Positions 44,472-56,823 of a DNA stretch of 64,000 nucleotides are shown here, one piece after another. Position 1 is the stretch's first letter; each line of letters opens with the position of its first letter. A program made the position numbers and the translations under genes. The DNA is from Heterotrichella gracilis (taxonomy: Eukaryota > Sar > Xanthophyceae > Tribonematales > Xanthonemataceae): assembly GCA_032358255.1 (NCBI GenBank), contig JAULBX010027938.1, forward strand, positions 1 through 64,000. The letters are read 5' to 3'. The notes under the pieces are model-generated. The model ran no database searches. It was given only the letters and a program-made list of their open reading frames with translations, and had not been told where the DNA came from.

Positions 44472-45409
44472 ATGGCACAGATCGTAGCTGCTCCGTTTCA
44501 GTCGGTCAGGCCTCGTCTACTGGTTGGCAGAAGTTGCTACGGCAGGGTGTGCCATGTGCGCGCACCTGCAGCTGTGCAGCACGTCCCACGCCGGAGTTGG
44601 AGGCAGCACGCAGAACCTGAGGGTGACAAGCAGTCGTCCACAAAGCAGGTACAGCATTTCTACGGGCAACCGGGACAAATTGTGTGGTGGGTTTGGTCCC
44701 AATAGCATGTCAAAGCTTCCTAGCACGTCCCTGAGGGGACCGTGGGGTCCATGTTCCGATTACTTTGCATATGCATGCATATGCATGCATAACGTGCATG
44801 CGTTAGTCACGACGTCAGCAACCCAGATGCTGCCGTCCACTGCCTTTCCATGCGCATGGATACGTACCTACAACTGTTGAATTTGTCACTGTTGCGCTCA
44901 CTGCGTTGGTGTGGCACAGGAACCAGACGAGGAGCTCCCCCCATGGGTGAGGCGAGAGAAGGAGAAGGCCCTGCAGGAGAAAGAGGGGCAAGACCTGCCC
45001 TTTGGGATCTACCTGCTCATGTCAGCCATCGTCACCATCGCAGCAGTGGGGTCGATATTCGAGTTTGTGAACAAGAACCCCATCTTCGGAGTCGTGCAGC
45101 CAGACAGCTTCCTGTACGCACCCATCCTGGGGCTGTTTGCCTTGACTGGCCTTCCAACAGCAGGTATGTATGGGGTCTCCCTCAGGGTCTATCTACAGCA
45201 CAACGCTGGGTGCAACGTCAGCCTATCTACGCCCTGCATCCTGGTTGCCTGCTGGCCGTGCGTTGGACACAGTTGTGTTGGTGTCCCAGGGTACCTGTTC
45301 TTGGTCTCTTGACACAGTTGCCTTGGCGATCACAGGCTACCTGTTCTTCAAGTCCATCCAGGCGGCAAACAAGGCGGCTGAGATGATGGACAAAGTGGAC
45401 GGCTACTAG
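44472..45409 (+). CDS. Small plastid membrane protein, two transmembrane helices, green-lineage type
   Basis: Function not recognised. Three phase-consistent exons: 44472-44648, 44920-45163, 45336-45409, giving 164 residues. The first 59 residues (one exon) are an Arg/Val/Ala-rich transit-like peptide. The mature part starts with an acidic linker PDEELPPWVRREKEK, then helix 1 GIYLLMSAIVTIAAVGSIFEF, a short loop with NPIFGVVQPDS, helix 2 YAPILGLFALTGLPTAGYLFF, and a charged tail ending KVDGY. The start ATG has a good context (CACCATGG). A TGTAA signal follows the stop by 74 bases. A copy of the last acceptor and first codons of exon 3 precedes it. Confidence 0.82.
45256..45303 (+). repeat. Copy of exon 3 acceptor region of plastid membrane protein gene
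   Basis: GACACAGTTG...CAGGGTACCTGTTCTTG is repeated 46-52 bases before the real GACACAGTTG...CAGGCTACCTGTTCTTC. Use of the copy acceptor (45290) would give a truncated tail GYLFLVS then stop. Confidence 0.85.
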
Positions 45410-45482
45410 GTGGCGAGACTTGTTGACGACGTGTGGAGCGCTTTGTATTGGTTTGCTTGTTTGAGGGGTTTGCCGGGGTTAC

Positions 45483-45487
45483 TGTAA
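45483..45487 (+). terminator. TGTAA polyadenylation signal candidate
   Basis: TGTAA 74 bases past the stop codon of the small plastid membrane protein gene. Confidence 0.5.
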
Positions 45488-46258
45488 GCGACAAAAATTA
45501 CCACTTATTACGGGGAGTAGAAAAGCTTTTCATGATCAGTGCTGAGGGGATGGCTGTTCCAGCATGGCGGTAGGCTGCAGGTTGTATCTGTTCCAACATT
45601 TTCCACGGCAAAGCAGGCGAGAGAGGGTTGGCTGTCAAAATTCTGTCTGGAACTGTGGACTCATAGACAATTCGAACAATGTGCGTTGTTGTTGTAAACA
45701 ATTGTTGATGATCACTTTCCATATTGGCCTCTAGCCGCTCGTTTTGCCAACCATGGCCCTGGCCGGGCGCCCCTGCTAAGGTGTCCCTCATCCACCTGAT
45801 TTACACCCCTTGACAGGCCACTATTCATGCATGGATGGACATGCACCCAGTAAGTATCGTGGACAAAATTGGCGACCCACTTCATCAAGTTCAAGGAGTC
45901 AAAAGGTTACAAGCGTGCTTCTTGTTGTTGGGTGACGAGCAAGCCTCGGCATGGTGCCGCATGCCATAATTTACCTCGATACTGCCCAGCAAAAGTGCAG
46001 ATCCGCTTCGTTATCCATAACTGATACAGCAGGCTTACGACTTGCACTGTTTAAACTGCTTCGCCGAATCTTGGGCTCCACAGTTCCTTTCTCTTGTCGA
46101 TAATACGTTAATTTGCCGTCATCTTGTTTTGTTCTTCAGGGAAATAGTTGGTTGAACCCACGTTATTGGGATACACGTACAAAAGGTCAACAGTTTATTA
46201 GTATCACTAGGTTTTGATAAAAACTGGGCAGTGGGCAGGGGTTGTGGACGGTCCCATA
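45488..46258. other. Intergenic spacer
   Basis: No gene or element recognised; presumed promoter of the next gene at the right end. Confidence 0.35.
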
Positions 46259-49200
46259 ATGCCACTGCCGGAGCCATTGGCCGGGATTGTCAAGTTCCCC
46301 GGAGTCACAAAGCAGGTCCTAGCCTGGGCCGAGGACTACAAAGACAGGTACATACTGTGTTGTTCTTATGTTCACTCTATATCCTTTCCCGGCTTGTCCC
46401 AAAATACGTGGCAACCTCTCACATGGATGCAATTGCTGTGGCAGTTCTTGCCAAGCTATCAACCAGCTTGTGAGCCTGATAGCAGCTGGTTCAGTGTCCA
46501 AACCCACCTCAAGATATGAATTGGGAGCAACTGCAACTGCTTCAATGTCACTGGACGTCCCACCGTCTGTCAAGAGGCACTACTCGGGAGTAGCCGCTGT
46601 AAGGTTTCCAGAGATGCAGTACCTCAAGGTGAATGGGAACGAGGCTGACAGCCAAGCTGGTATGAGCAGCTGCAGCAACGCCCCAACAACCACTGTCCAA
46701 CACGTTAGCGTTCCAACAAAGCCCAGAGTGGGGTCTGTTTCAGCAGCAATTAAATGTGGAGACTACTGGTGCGAGGAGCAAAAAACAACCAACCAGCGCA
46801 TCAACCAGGAGGTGTGGATTGCAGCTACCATATAGCAGTGTTTTACTATGCATGGACGTGGGTGTAGTGTACTCATTCTTACTCCCAGATGTTGTAGTAG
46901 CTTGAAAGTGATGCCTGAAATTGGTGGAGGTTGTAAGCCGCAAATGTACAGGGGCCACGCCTGCACAGTGAGCAGCACCCAGCTTGGTTTGGCTTGGCTC
47001 AGTACGTGTGGTTAATGAGCTGCACCTTAACTCACCTAGGTTCATGGAGAAGACAGGGAGTATGAGAAAGACAAGCACTTTTTCACATGGATGACGCACA
47101 ACCGTGTATACTATGGCGAGATCCTACATGACGAGGTAGCAGCCAAGGTGGATGGGATTGTGCGTGATGCCTCATTGGCTGACAGGCAGAGCTTATTGGA
47201 GGCCCTGCGGAAACTCCATGTGTGTGTCAACGATGACAGGTATGAGTGCCATTGTTGAAGTGGCAGCTTTCAACAATGGCACACACCACTCGCTCCGTGA
47301 AAACGAGTGTTTTCATTTTATACTATGAAGAATGGATTGCCCACCCCATGTAAATGAAGGATTTGGTGTCATTGCTGTGTGTACCTCCAAATGATTAAGC
47401 TAGTTTTGTCTACTGACACTATATCCACCCTAGGCTTCTTACAACTGCGCTTACGGTAATGTAATCTGCAGATGGAAGTCTACTACCAAGGTCTCTTATG
47501 TGAAGCGGAAAACATATGGTGGCAGCCGGCAGGCAAAGTCTGCAGATGTTTCGCAAGCAGCTGCAACCACACCAGAATCTCCTGAATCAACCAGCAGAAA
47601 GGTAAGGCAAAATGCAAAATGCCAATTATTTACTGACTATAATGGCATCCAAAGCACAGATACATTGGCAACGTTTGCGGTGGACGCTTGCCTTTGTCTA
47701 CTTCAATTGTCCTTGAAAATACCCCAACTGCAGTGCGTCAATGATCACAATGCTGGCATCAGATTAGAAGGAACATCTTTTTGCATTCTGTCATCAGATC
47801 ATAAATTAATTTAAATGGGCGCATGTAACCCCCTGTCCTTTACCACACTAATATGCCCTTGTTAATTAACTAGGAGGGCCCATTGGAGCACCTGAAGGTG
47901 ATTGCATGCCTAGCACAGCCCTCAGCATCACCCAGCAGCAAACAAAGCGTCCGGAAGCCGCCGAGGCAGAGCACAGCATCACATCCATCAAACGCCAGTG
48001 AACATGCCCCCAGTCCCAGGGAAGTCGCTCATGTATCAGGACCGCCTGCTGCCACGCGGCACCACAGCCAGCACCTGGGAGACGGCAATTCATGCTCATG
48101 TGTTCATAAACAGGCTGGCAGCAATCAGCCGCCCTGTTGCGCAGCCTGCAGCAGCTGTTGTGCCGCAGGGGCGCCATCATCCAGCCCGACGAGCAGGGTT
48201 AAGAATGCATCGACGTGCTTCAGCCAAGAGGTGAGCACTGCAGTTGATAAGCAGCACTGCTTAGCACTTGCATTATGCTCCAGCATGGGTGCAGCGGCAC
48301 CAAGCAAGGAGCAAAAGGTTGAGATAAACAGAGCAGATGTGTCCATGTGGAGCGCAAAGCCATGCATGTGCTCAGCTAGCCTTTTAATGCAATGTAATGT
48401 AACCTGAACCTCGTGTGCACAATGCAAGGCTGTGTGTGACCTGCAGCAAACACGTACGCACATGCATGGTGTTCAATGCAGAGGGCGAAAGAGGCTGAGA
48501 TTGACAAAGCAAGCGTGTCAATGCAGCACGTGCACATGAGGGACACAGGTCTTATTGCATTCAATATGAGGTGTACCAATGTTGAGGACATGCATGCTTT
48601 GTTCTGCTATATATGACCTCTATTTAACATGTGCGCACATTCATGTTACATTGCATGTTCAGTGCATGCAGGCAGATGCTCACGTGCGCCATCCGTGGCA
48701 ATCCTCGCAAAACGTGCTCATAGTTGCAATTTGATCTGCAGCATAAGGCCATAACAATGTGGCAATTTTCCTTAATATGTACTGACATTGCCCTCTTATG
48801 CAGCCACTTCATGCATCGGCAGTGGGTCGCAAGCACAGCACAGTAATCGCCACCCGCAGCAACGTGCCGCTGCAGTGGGCCATTTCAGCAGCAACCCAGC
48901 CACGATCCGTGAGCAAGGAGATGCATGGTGACGCTTCAACGGCTGCTGCTGCAAAATACAACCCACGGGTGCGTATCTGCAATAAAATGCCTGTAACATG
49001 TGGTATATTGCCTGCCAATGCATGGAAGTGTTGACTGATCAGTGCTCCATGGGCGGTCAATTATGAGACTTTGACATTCCGCACAAATAGTCTAGATCAG
49101 CATAAAATCTCATACAATTGCTCACATTGCGTGCACGAGGAACTGGTTGGGATTAGACATGCCGACCAGTCAACAGTTGAACCCTTCCCCCTTGGTTACT

Positions 49201-51094
49201 CAATTCAGTAACCCGCACACATATGTATGGCGCAACAATTCTTCCTGCCCCGGGTGCTCATACCCAAGGATTGGGGTCATAGGATCAACTCACGCCCACC
49301 ATACCTGCGGCATTCCGGTGGGACCGTCATTCTTCCAGCAGTTGCATTACCAAAAAATTCACTGCGTGATGCACGCATGCACAGGCGTATGAGTAAGCCT
49401 GTACATGTGTGCAGGGCGACAAGGCCAAGCCAGTTGACCTCACTGCGCCTTTCGGCACCCCAACTGCCAATGCAACAGCTGGCCTGCCACCCACTCCCCC
49501 TGAAGAGCCATGCGCAGCCAGTCCCACCCAGGTATTTATATCCCAGAATGTACTTGTTGCTGTCAAATGCAATCATGTGGATGTTGATGAAAGTACCCTG
49601 TGCGCTACAGATAAGCCATGACTGAATCAGCCTAAGGCCAGGCTTATTCAATGAAGCATGACATGGAGCCGGGACAAAGTAAACAACCGCTTGATCCATA
49701 CAGGAGATAAATACTACATCAGCCGATTATTAATCAAGTAAATGTGCCCTTTCCGACCATGTACATGGAACCGCTTACCTTACGTTCAGGGTTTCCCTAA
49801 ACGTAAACCCTAAACCCTTAACGCAAGATTAGCAAGAATGAAAGATGGACCACCCCTCCCCTTTCAGGCCATGTTTATGGAGCCGCTGACCTTCCTCAAA
49901 CCGTAAACCCTAAACCCTAAATGCAACATTAGCAATAAAGAGTATAATAAGTAAGTATATACTTACCCTCCCTTTCAGGCCATGTTCATAAAGCCGCTGA
50001 CATTCCCAATGGGCACCACCACTTACCACACCTGCTACACCCGGGAGAGTGAGGAGGAGGTGGCCAAGTCACTGGCAGAGGCGGCAGGGTACGTCAAGGG
50101 ATCCGGGGATGCAATAGTCCTACCCATGCAAAATTTGTGCTATGATGGTAGAAGTGTATCATGTCGATTTTGCATGTCAACACGCAGAGGGTAGGTGGGT
50201 GATGAGGAGGATTGGATTGGAACTGTTACTAGTGTAGACTCTCAGCGCTTCCAGCAATTCAGGATCATTTTTTGACTGGAGTATCATCAACGATTCTGCC
50301 ACAGCCGTGGCCTTGGTGTGAGGGGTGGTGACCAAATTTGCACCATCATGCTTGCAGTATCAATGGTTGCAATATGCTGCATATGATATGCAGGCTGAAG
50401 CAAGCAGCACTCGAGCGCAAGCTCATCAGCACAGTGCCCCTGGGCCGGGGGGCAATCAACACGCCCGCTGATGGGTGCAGCACCACTGCAGCGGCCTACC
50501 AGGCGCCAAAGCGTCCCTCCAGCGGCAAAGGACCAGTGACCGCAGCTGCACTGCGGGCAGTGTTCATGGGGCCGACTGCGCCCATTGGGCGGGCCACGGT
50601 GGCGCAAGCACCTGACCATGCTACCAAAGCCAAGGCCATGGTTCCAGGTAGGCGGGGATTATGCTAGATGAGGGTCTCTGGGACATGTTTTTGTTAGACC
50701 CTGTTCCACTTTATGCATGTCCCTTTCTCAGGGTATGCGGCACATTTGTCTGAGGCATTGTGCTATGATATTGGGCAGCTGAGCAACGCCCCTTATATTA
50801 CCAACTCCTCCTCTTTTTAGTCAGTCAGATTCCCTGGGTGAGGGGCAGGCTGCATTTGGAGCATTATTTCAAAAATAATAATATTATCCCTGTCTCATGG
50901 AGCGTTATCTATCACATTTGTCTCATGCGAATAGTCACTTTAGTGAGTGTCATTTACCTACTTATTCTCGTTAATCTGTGCTTCCAGGTGGGGCAGCAGG
51001 TGATGCATCCGTGAGCACGCAGGGTGGCTACAAGGCAAGGGCAGCGCCTGCTGCAGAGCTGGTAGCGCTAGCAGCGCGCATGCAGGGCCTGTGA
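46259..51094 (+). CDS. Uncharacterised 586-residue protein, 11 exons
   Basis: I do not recognise the family. Phase-consistent exons: 46259-46347, 46445-46628, 47040-47239, 47472-47601, 47874-48230, 48482-48529 (weak), 48804-48968, 49415-49531, 49979-50088, 50394-50647, 50988-51094. A likely folded part near residues 90-160 reads KDKHFFTWMTHNRVYYGEIL then KVDGIVRDASLADRQSLLEA. The middle is low complexity, rich in Ser/Pro/Ala, with a Cys-rich run (CCAACSSCCAAG). The C-terminal part has a second conserved-looking block MFIKPLTFPMGTTTYHTCYT with an acidic helix ESEEEVAKSLAEA, then ALERKLISTVPLGRG. No signal peptide, membrane helix or known catalytic motif seen. Start ATG at 46259 is the first in-frame ATG. 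Exons 1-5 and 9-11 are well supported by phase; exon 6 and its donor are doubtful. Confidence 0.6.
48308..48362 (+). repeat. Possible copy of exon 6 of the uncharacterised gene
   Basis: Encodes EQKVEINRADVSMWSAK, similar to KEAEIDKASVSMQH of the weak exon 6 at 48482. Distance about 173 bases. Confidence 0.5.
49755..49905 (+). repeat. Two copies of exon 9 start of the uncharacterised gene
   Basis: Blocks near 49755-49795 and 49855-49905 repeat CCCTTTC..GCCATGTTYATRGAGCCGCTGACCTT (real exon 9 start 49979), each followed by AAACCCTAAACCCTAA spacer. Unit about 105-120 bases. The middle copy keeps the CTTTCAG acceptor; the first lost it. Confidence 0.9.
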
Positions 51095-51924
51095 GCTGCT
51101 GTCACTGGCAGCATGCGGGGCCCAAAGCCTGAGGATTGTCACAGCGCTGACCATATGACACTACTATTAGCCATGCCTGCTCAACAGAGTAATGTTATTA
51201 GCCTAAGGAAGGAAGGGAATGCCCATGGGATTACCTGGACAGCATCCCACCTACTCTGAACTGCACACATTGTTCCTTTCCTCTTGAACTGATATTTTTT
51301 TGTGCCCATGAGATTCAGTCACTTGACATCGACAGCTGCATGCAATGGTGTAACCATTTCAGATGTGGTAAGGTGATGACGCATTTGAATTTAACAGTCA
51401 GACTCTGGATCCTTTCCCATGCATGTTTCCAGCTGGTGCGGCGCAAGCACCATGCACTACGCATTGCAATTATGTCAATATTGCAGTTTATTTACGCAGT
51501 GGTTACAGGCTGTGTCAGGCTGAGCGACTCATTGCGCAATTCCCATACCTTATGCACGCGAGTTTAAATAACAGGCAGCAGCCCTTAAGTGACGATTACA
51601 ACACTCTACACAAATTCATGCGTTCCTGTAAACCTCACGCTTGATGCACTGCAGCCTGCCGCAAAAATTATCTCATTCCTGAACGTACTGTACACAAGCC
51701 ATGGCCCTGCACGCCCGGCACATGCAGCCAACAACGCTACGCACACCATGATACATCCGTTCAACGCTCCAAACCACCCAACACCATGACCCTCAGCCAC
51801 ACTCCCGGAGCTTGGCACGACCAGGGTCATGGAGTGATACAAACTTCTCCGCTCCAAACCACCCAACAGGCATGACCCTCATCCAAGCTCCGGAACCACA
51901 GCACTCCATGACCCCCTCGCGGAA
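51095..51924. other. Convergent intergenic region
   Basis: No gene seen. A short direct repeat CTCCAAACCACCCAACA...CATGACCCTC occurs at about 51768-51795 and 51853-51881. Confidence 0.4.
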
Positions 51925-54900
51925 CTACGAGTTGGCGTTCCCCGCCCACTCGTTTGCCCGCTTCTTCTCCCTGTTCTGCCCCTTGCTGAACCCCCCCTTG
52001 CCCCCTTTGGCATCCGCCAGCGGGTCATGCACCTCGTAGTCATCCAGCTTATCACTATGCGTCATCGCATCCTTGTTATTCCCCTTGGCAAAGGTGAGCA
52101 CGTGGCCCCGGAGGTCCTCCAGCCCGCCCTCCTTGCCCGCATCCAGGTACTTGTCGATGCGCCACGCGGCGGGCATGTAGGCGTCGTGGTCCAGGTCAGC
52201 ATTCACCTTGCCGCTGTAGCCCTCCTCCCCTGGTGCACCTCCCTCCCCCGTTTCACCCTCCTTGGCCGCCTCCTGTCCACCCGCAGCCGCCTGCAGAAAG
52301 GCCCACCAGGTGTCGGTACCAGCAGCACAATCCATTCCAATGCAAATGTTGCATTTGCACACCCACACCATGGGTTGTGTGCTCCACCACCCATAACCAG
52401 CACAGCGCATCTGCATGCCGCTGCGCATGCATACCCCCCCTTCCACCCCAATGTGCAATGCACCTGGCCACTTCATTTGAATACCGCCGGTTGCAGCATA
52501 ACAACACCAAGAACCACAGGCAAGCCCCGCCTGCACTGCAGCCACCCGAAGCCCGTAAGCAAAACCTAAACCCTAAACCCTACACAGCCACCTCACGTCC
52601 ATCGACCTCACCTGCGCCCCACCAGCCGCCTTCTTCCCCATTCGCAGCGACTTTTGGAACTTCGCCAGCCGCGCCAGCGTGTCCTTCTCCCTGTCCTTTG
52701 TCATTCGCTTGCGCTGCTTGTACTCGCGCCGCTTGGCCTCCCAGTTGGTCAGCAGCTCCTTGTCATCCACCTCAATCTGCACGAGTTGAGATTGTTTCGA
52801 CGACAGAAAAAGGAAGACTTATAAGAGTTCAAAAATGAATTAGTGGCAATTTGAAAAATTTAATGAAATGTTAATGACTACTAAGCGCATTATTGGCCCC
52901 TGATTGATGTAGAAATTGGGAAGTCGAAATATCATTTCCTTGTAGGGAATCTCAAAAAGGTGACAATGTCAAAGCCATCCCTGGGGCCTGTCCCCAACCT
53001 GCCAGCAAATGGCACGGGGCAACAAGCCTATCATAATTTGCAAAAGCACCATATAACCACCAAGACCATACCTGCACCGAGGGCCTCAGCATGGCTGCCT
53101 TGGAGCGGGGTGCCTGGGAAAGGAAGTCCTCGCGCCGCCGCTCATCCCCTGTGCGCCCGTCGTCTGCATGTTACAAAACGTTAAAACGCCGTGTACATGC
53201 AGATCAATGAATATTATTCATTAATAATGAATCATTATTGTCAGTATTATTTAAAAGCATGCACTTGCAAGTCAATGCCTCCATGCAATTTCCTTTCAGG
53301 GTTTAGGCTTGGAACCGTGGACGCTATGACCACTCGGTTGAGTACATGCACATCAATGCGTTTCCCGTTGACGATTAATATTCAAAACTTTAAGGTACAT
53401 GCAACAATACCCTGTGCACTTTGGCCCTCCCCACCAAGCCATGCAGACCACCACCCACCTTCATCCGAATCGCTGCCCTCCCCATCCCCACCACTCCCCC
53501 CGCTGTCCCGCGGGCTCTCTGGAGCAGGGGCCTCTTCAGGCACCCGGACCATCACCTCCTTCCCCAATGCCTTCATTTTGGCCTCCATGGTGGCCCGCAT
53601 GGTGCTGTCAAATGTGCCCCCCGCAGCTTCCTCCTCCTCCTCCTCCCCGTCACCATAGTCTACTTGCTCCTCCTCCTCCTCCCCTTGCTCCTCCCCATGG
53701 CCTGATAGGCGCTGCTCCCCTTGCCCCTTTGCAAGCGCAGCTCGCACAGCTGCCTTGGCCCTGAAAAAGGAGCCACATATGCATGACACACACTATAAAT
53801 TTGCAGCTGCAGCAAGAATGTTTCAAGCAGGGCCAGAACAAGACTGGCTGGCGCAAGGTAGCCGTAAAGAAGCCTGCCAATCGATCCAGCTGCACTGATG
53901 GCACGCATGCAGCTAAGTAGATCCCCATACCCAAATTGACGCTAAAAGAAAGGCATTCCAGCACACACGCAGTGCCGGCAATCTGGGACAAACAGCGTAC
54001 TGCTGCTCTAAACCCAAAAGCTAAACAGCACCCAACCTCCCTGAGCACTCCCCAGCCCCCTCCTCTCCACCATACCCTTGCCGAGGGTCAAGGGTACGTA
54101 GATAATAGGGATAGTCCTAATACTATCTTATTATAAGTTATTAAGTTATTACTCTTGCCAGGGTTCACCACTGCGGCCCCAACGCACCTGTCTTGCAGCA
54201 CAGGATCCGCTGCCCGCTCCTGAATGTGCTTCACCTCATCCGCTACCTCCCTACCAAACAGTCCTAGTACCAGAAAACTCGCAAGTTGCTGCTAGTTGCT
54301 TATTCCAGCACGCATGCAGCGTGTTCCTGCACCCGCGCCCTTCACCGCTGATCCTATCCCAAACCCACTCCTCCCCACAGAGAAAACCCTTGCCCAGGGT
54401 TCCCCACAGCCCCGCCCACGCACCTGTCTCGCAGCACAGGATCCGCTGCCCGCTCCTGAATGTGCTTCAGCTCATCCGCTACCTCCCGACCAAACTTGGC
54501 ATCGTCGATGACGTCATGCGCGCTGCGGATCTTCTTGTTCACCACCATCTGCTCCCCCCCCTCCTCCTCGCCATCCGCGTCCTCCCCAAAGGACAGCAGC
54601 GTGAGGTTCTTCTTGCGCTTCTTCTTGCCAACCTTGGCAGCAGCCTCCTGGTGGCAGCAATGACAACGGAAATTAGGGTTTGCGGTTGTGATTACAGTTA
54701 CTATCAAACATAGAGCAGGGCAAGAGTTTGCGCTTCTTCTTGCTGGTAATGGCACCTAGTCCACATGCAAATTGCAATCTACTTTATCGATTTCGATCAT
54801 TCTCACACCACAGCTGCATGAGATGCTTTCAACGAAACACAGGCATGTCACTATGGCAAAGCAAACCATGCAGGCCATGATCCCGCTCTCAACTCATTGC

Positions 54901-56823
54901 CGCATTGCGGGTGTAGGGATTAGGGTACCTGTTGCGCCTTCTCTGCCGCTTCCCTGTCTGCCTTTGTGTTGCGGGGCTCAATGTCCTCAAAGGGGTTCCA
55001 CAGCACCTCAGTCTGCACACATGGTAAACAACAAATGATAATAATACAGGTAAAAAATGATCCAATTATACAACAGTGTCCACAGCATAAAGTCGATGTT
55101 TTTGAAGTATCTACACAAAGTTTGAGCTCGTGGGAAAAAGTGCGATTTTCCATCCTGCGCCCAATGTCAACGACCATGTTGAGCAATTTGTGTCCAGATG
55201 ACATGATCTGTTCGGCAGAAAGCATTGCATGTGTGGCACCAGCGCTTCAATTTCGCAAATTTGTACAGTACCAATTCCTGCATACATCCATGAATGACAC
55301 CCATCCCCCCACCTCCAAGATGGTTGGCGGATCCGTTGGCCTGTCATCATCATCACACTCCAGCTCATTGAACTTGAGCAGGTTGTACAGGGTGTCACCA
55401 GTGATCTTGCCAAAGATCGTGTTCTTCCGGTCCAACCAATCACACCTGCACAGTGCACACACCCATCCTCGCATGGCTGCCCAGTGCGGTGTCTTGCTGG
55501 CAGTTCTTCATCTAAATAGCTCCCCATTGGTGTGCAATGTACCAAAAGTTTTGCAATGCAAAATGCAATCATGCAACACCGACGTGCATGCATTGCAAGC
55601 CTGTCCGCAATGGCAGCAAGCAACAAGGACTCTGTTGCAGGCTTTCATGACTCATACCTGTCTAGCGTGATGAAGAACTGGCAGCCATTGGTGTGTGGCT
55701 GGTTCTTGTTGGCGCAGGCCACGACCCCCCTGTGGTTGAACTTGAGGCGGGAGTGAAACTCGTCAGGGAACTCCTCCCCATAGATTGATTCGCCACCTGG
55801 TGCAGATTTGGGGAAAATGAGGTGATGCCATGAATGGCGAATGGCAGAGGTCTGTGGGTCATTGGCAGCGTGACATCCTACCCACGCGCACTGGTGCTAA
55901 TCTGGTGCCGCAACAGCTGCCATCGCAGATGCTGCTGGGCAAACAGCTTTCCCCCAGCATGCCCGGTGCGGATATTTGTGCCCAAACATATGCTGGCATG
56001 CTGCATCCTACTGGCATCCTGCTGCCAATAGCGCGGTTGTATGGTCGATGCACCTTTGCATGGACTTCAACACCAAAAGCCATCAAGCACATGTCACAGC
56101 GCTTGAGCGTCATACCATTTCCAGTGCCTGTGGGGTCCCCCCCTTGGACCATGAAGTCCTTGATGATCCGGTGAAAGGGCGTGCCATCGTAGTACCCCTC
56201 AAGGCACAGCTGAACGAAATTCCGCACTGCTTTTGGGGCCTCCTTGGCCCACAGCTCGATTTCAAGATCCCCAAGGGTGGTTTTCAGGATGACCTGTGCA
56301 AGTGCGGTGGAGAATTCACCGGCACGGTAACAAAATGGGAAGGCAGAAATGATTAACCACTTAGAGTGCTGTTGGAGCTGTACATCCTTATGCAGTATGG
56401 CAATTGGATTGGCGTTGCATGGCAATGCATCACCGTTCTAAGCACTGCGGAAAAGCAGCCATTCGGCGAAATGGTTGTTGAGAAGTATTTGGGCAAGCTT
56501 CCAATCCTCCAGCATTACGGTAGTTGTGCAGTGCAGAGTTAAGGTACTCTTGCATCCCCTCGATGTCTAGTTGCATGCATTGCGTATAGTGCATTGCCTG
56601 ATATGCATGCATATGCACAATACATGCGAGCCAACCACTGGGTTTAACAACAACCCTATAGGCACCATGAGAACCTCCACTATTTAGCATAGTGCAACCA
56701 CCTCGCCAGGCTGCTTTCCTGCAGCTGCAACCACTCATCCCAGTGCTCTACACGTTGCAAGTGCGTGTCCAAACCACCCACCTTTCCTTTGGTGGGAGGC
56801 TCCAAGCTGTACACGCTCGACAT
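51925..56823 (-). CDS. CWC27: Spliceosome-associated cyclophilin CWC27
   Basis: Peptidyl-prolyl isomerase-like component of the activated spliceosome (family knowledge). Ten phase-consistent exons: 56823-56782, 56293-56116, 55796-55658, 55445-55313, 55012-54929, 54647-54424, 53760-53459, 53163-53072, 52776-52612, 52290-51925, giving 574 residues. N-terminus MSSVYSLEPPTKGK is typical. The cyclophilin domain (about 15-170) keeps FHRIIKDFMVQGGDP and [22 protein letters not shown]; the usual catalytic-site His after WLDxK is Asn here, while Trp is kept. After it come FEDIEPR, basic KKKRKKNLTLLSFGE (family signature), DVIDDAKFGREVADEL, a long poly-acidic run, the KELLTNWEAKRREYKQRK coiled segment, and a C-terminal DYEVHDPLADAKGGK block typical of the family. 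Start ATG at 56823. The exon 6 end is duplicated in intron 6. Confidence 0.95.
54172..54262 (-). repeat. Copy of CWC27 exon 6 end with donor
   Basis: About 75 exonic bases plus donor and following intron repeat the real block at 54410-54498; offset 236 bases, high identity (ADPVLQDR version). The duplication includes flanking intron sequence with CCTTGCCMGGGTTC. Confidence 0.9.

Noticed and set aside
53382-53789. Plus-strand Pro/Leu-rich frames opposite an acidic protein segment
   Set aside because: They are the complement of the Glu-rich CWC27 exon 7.
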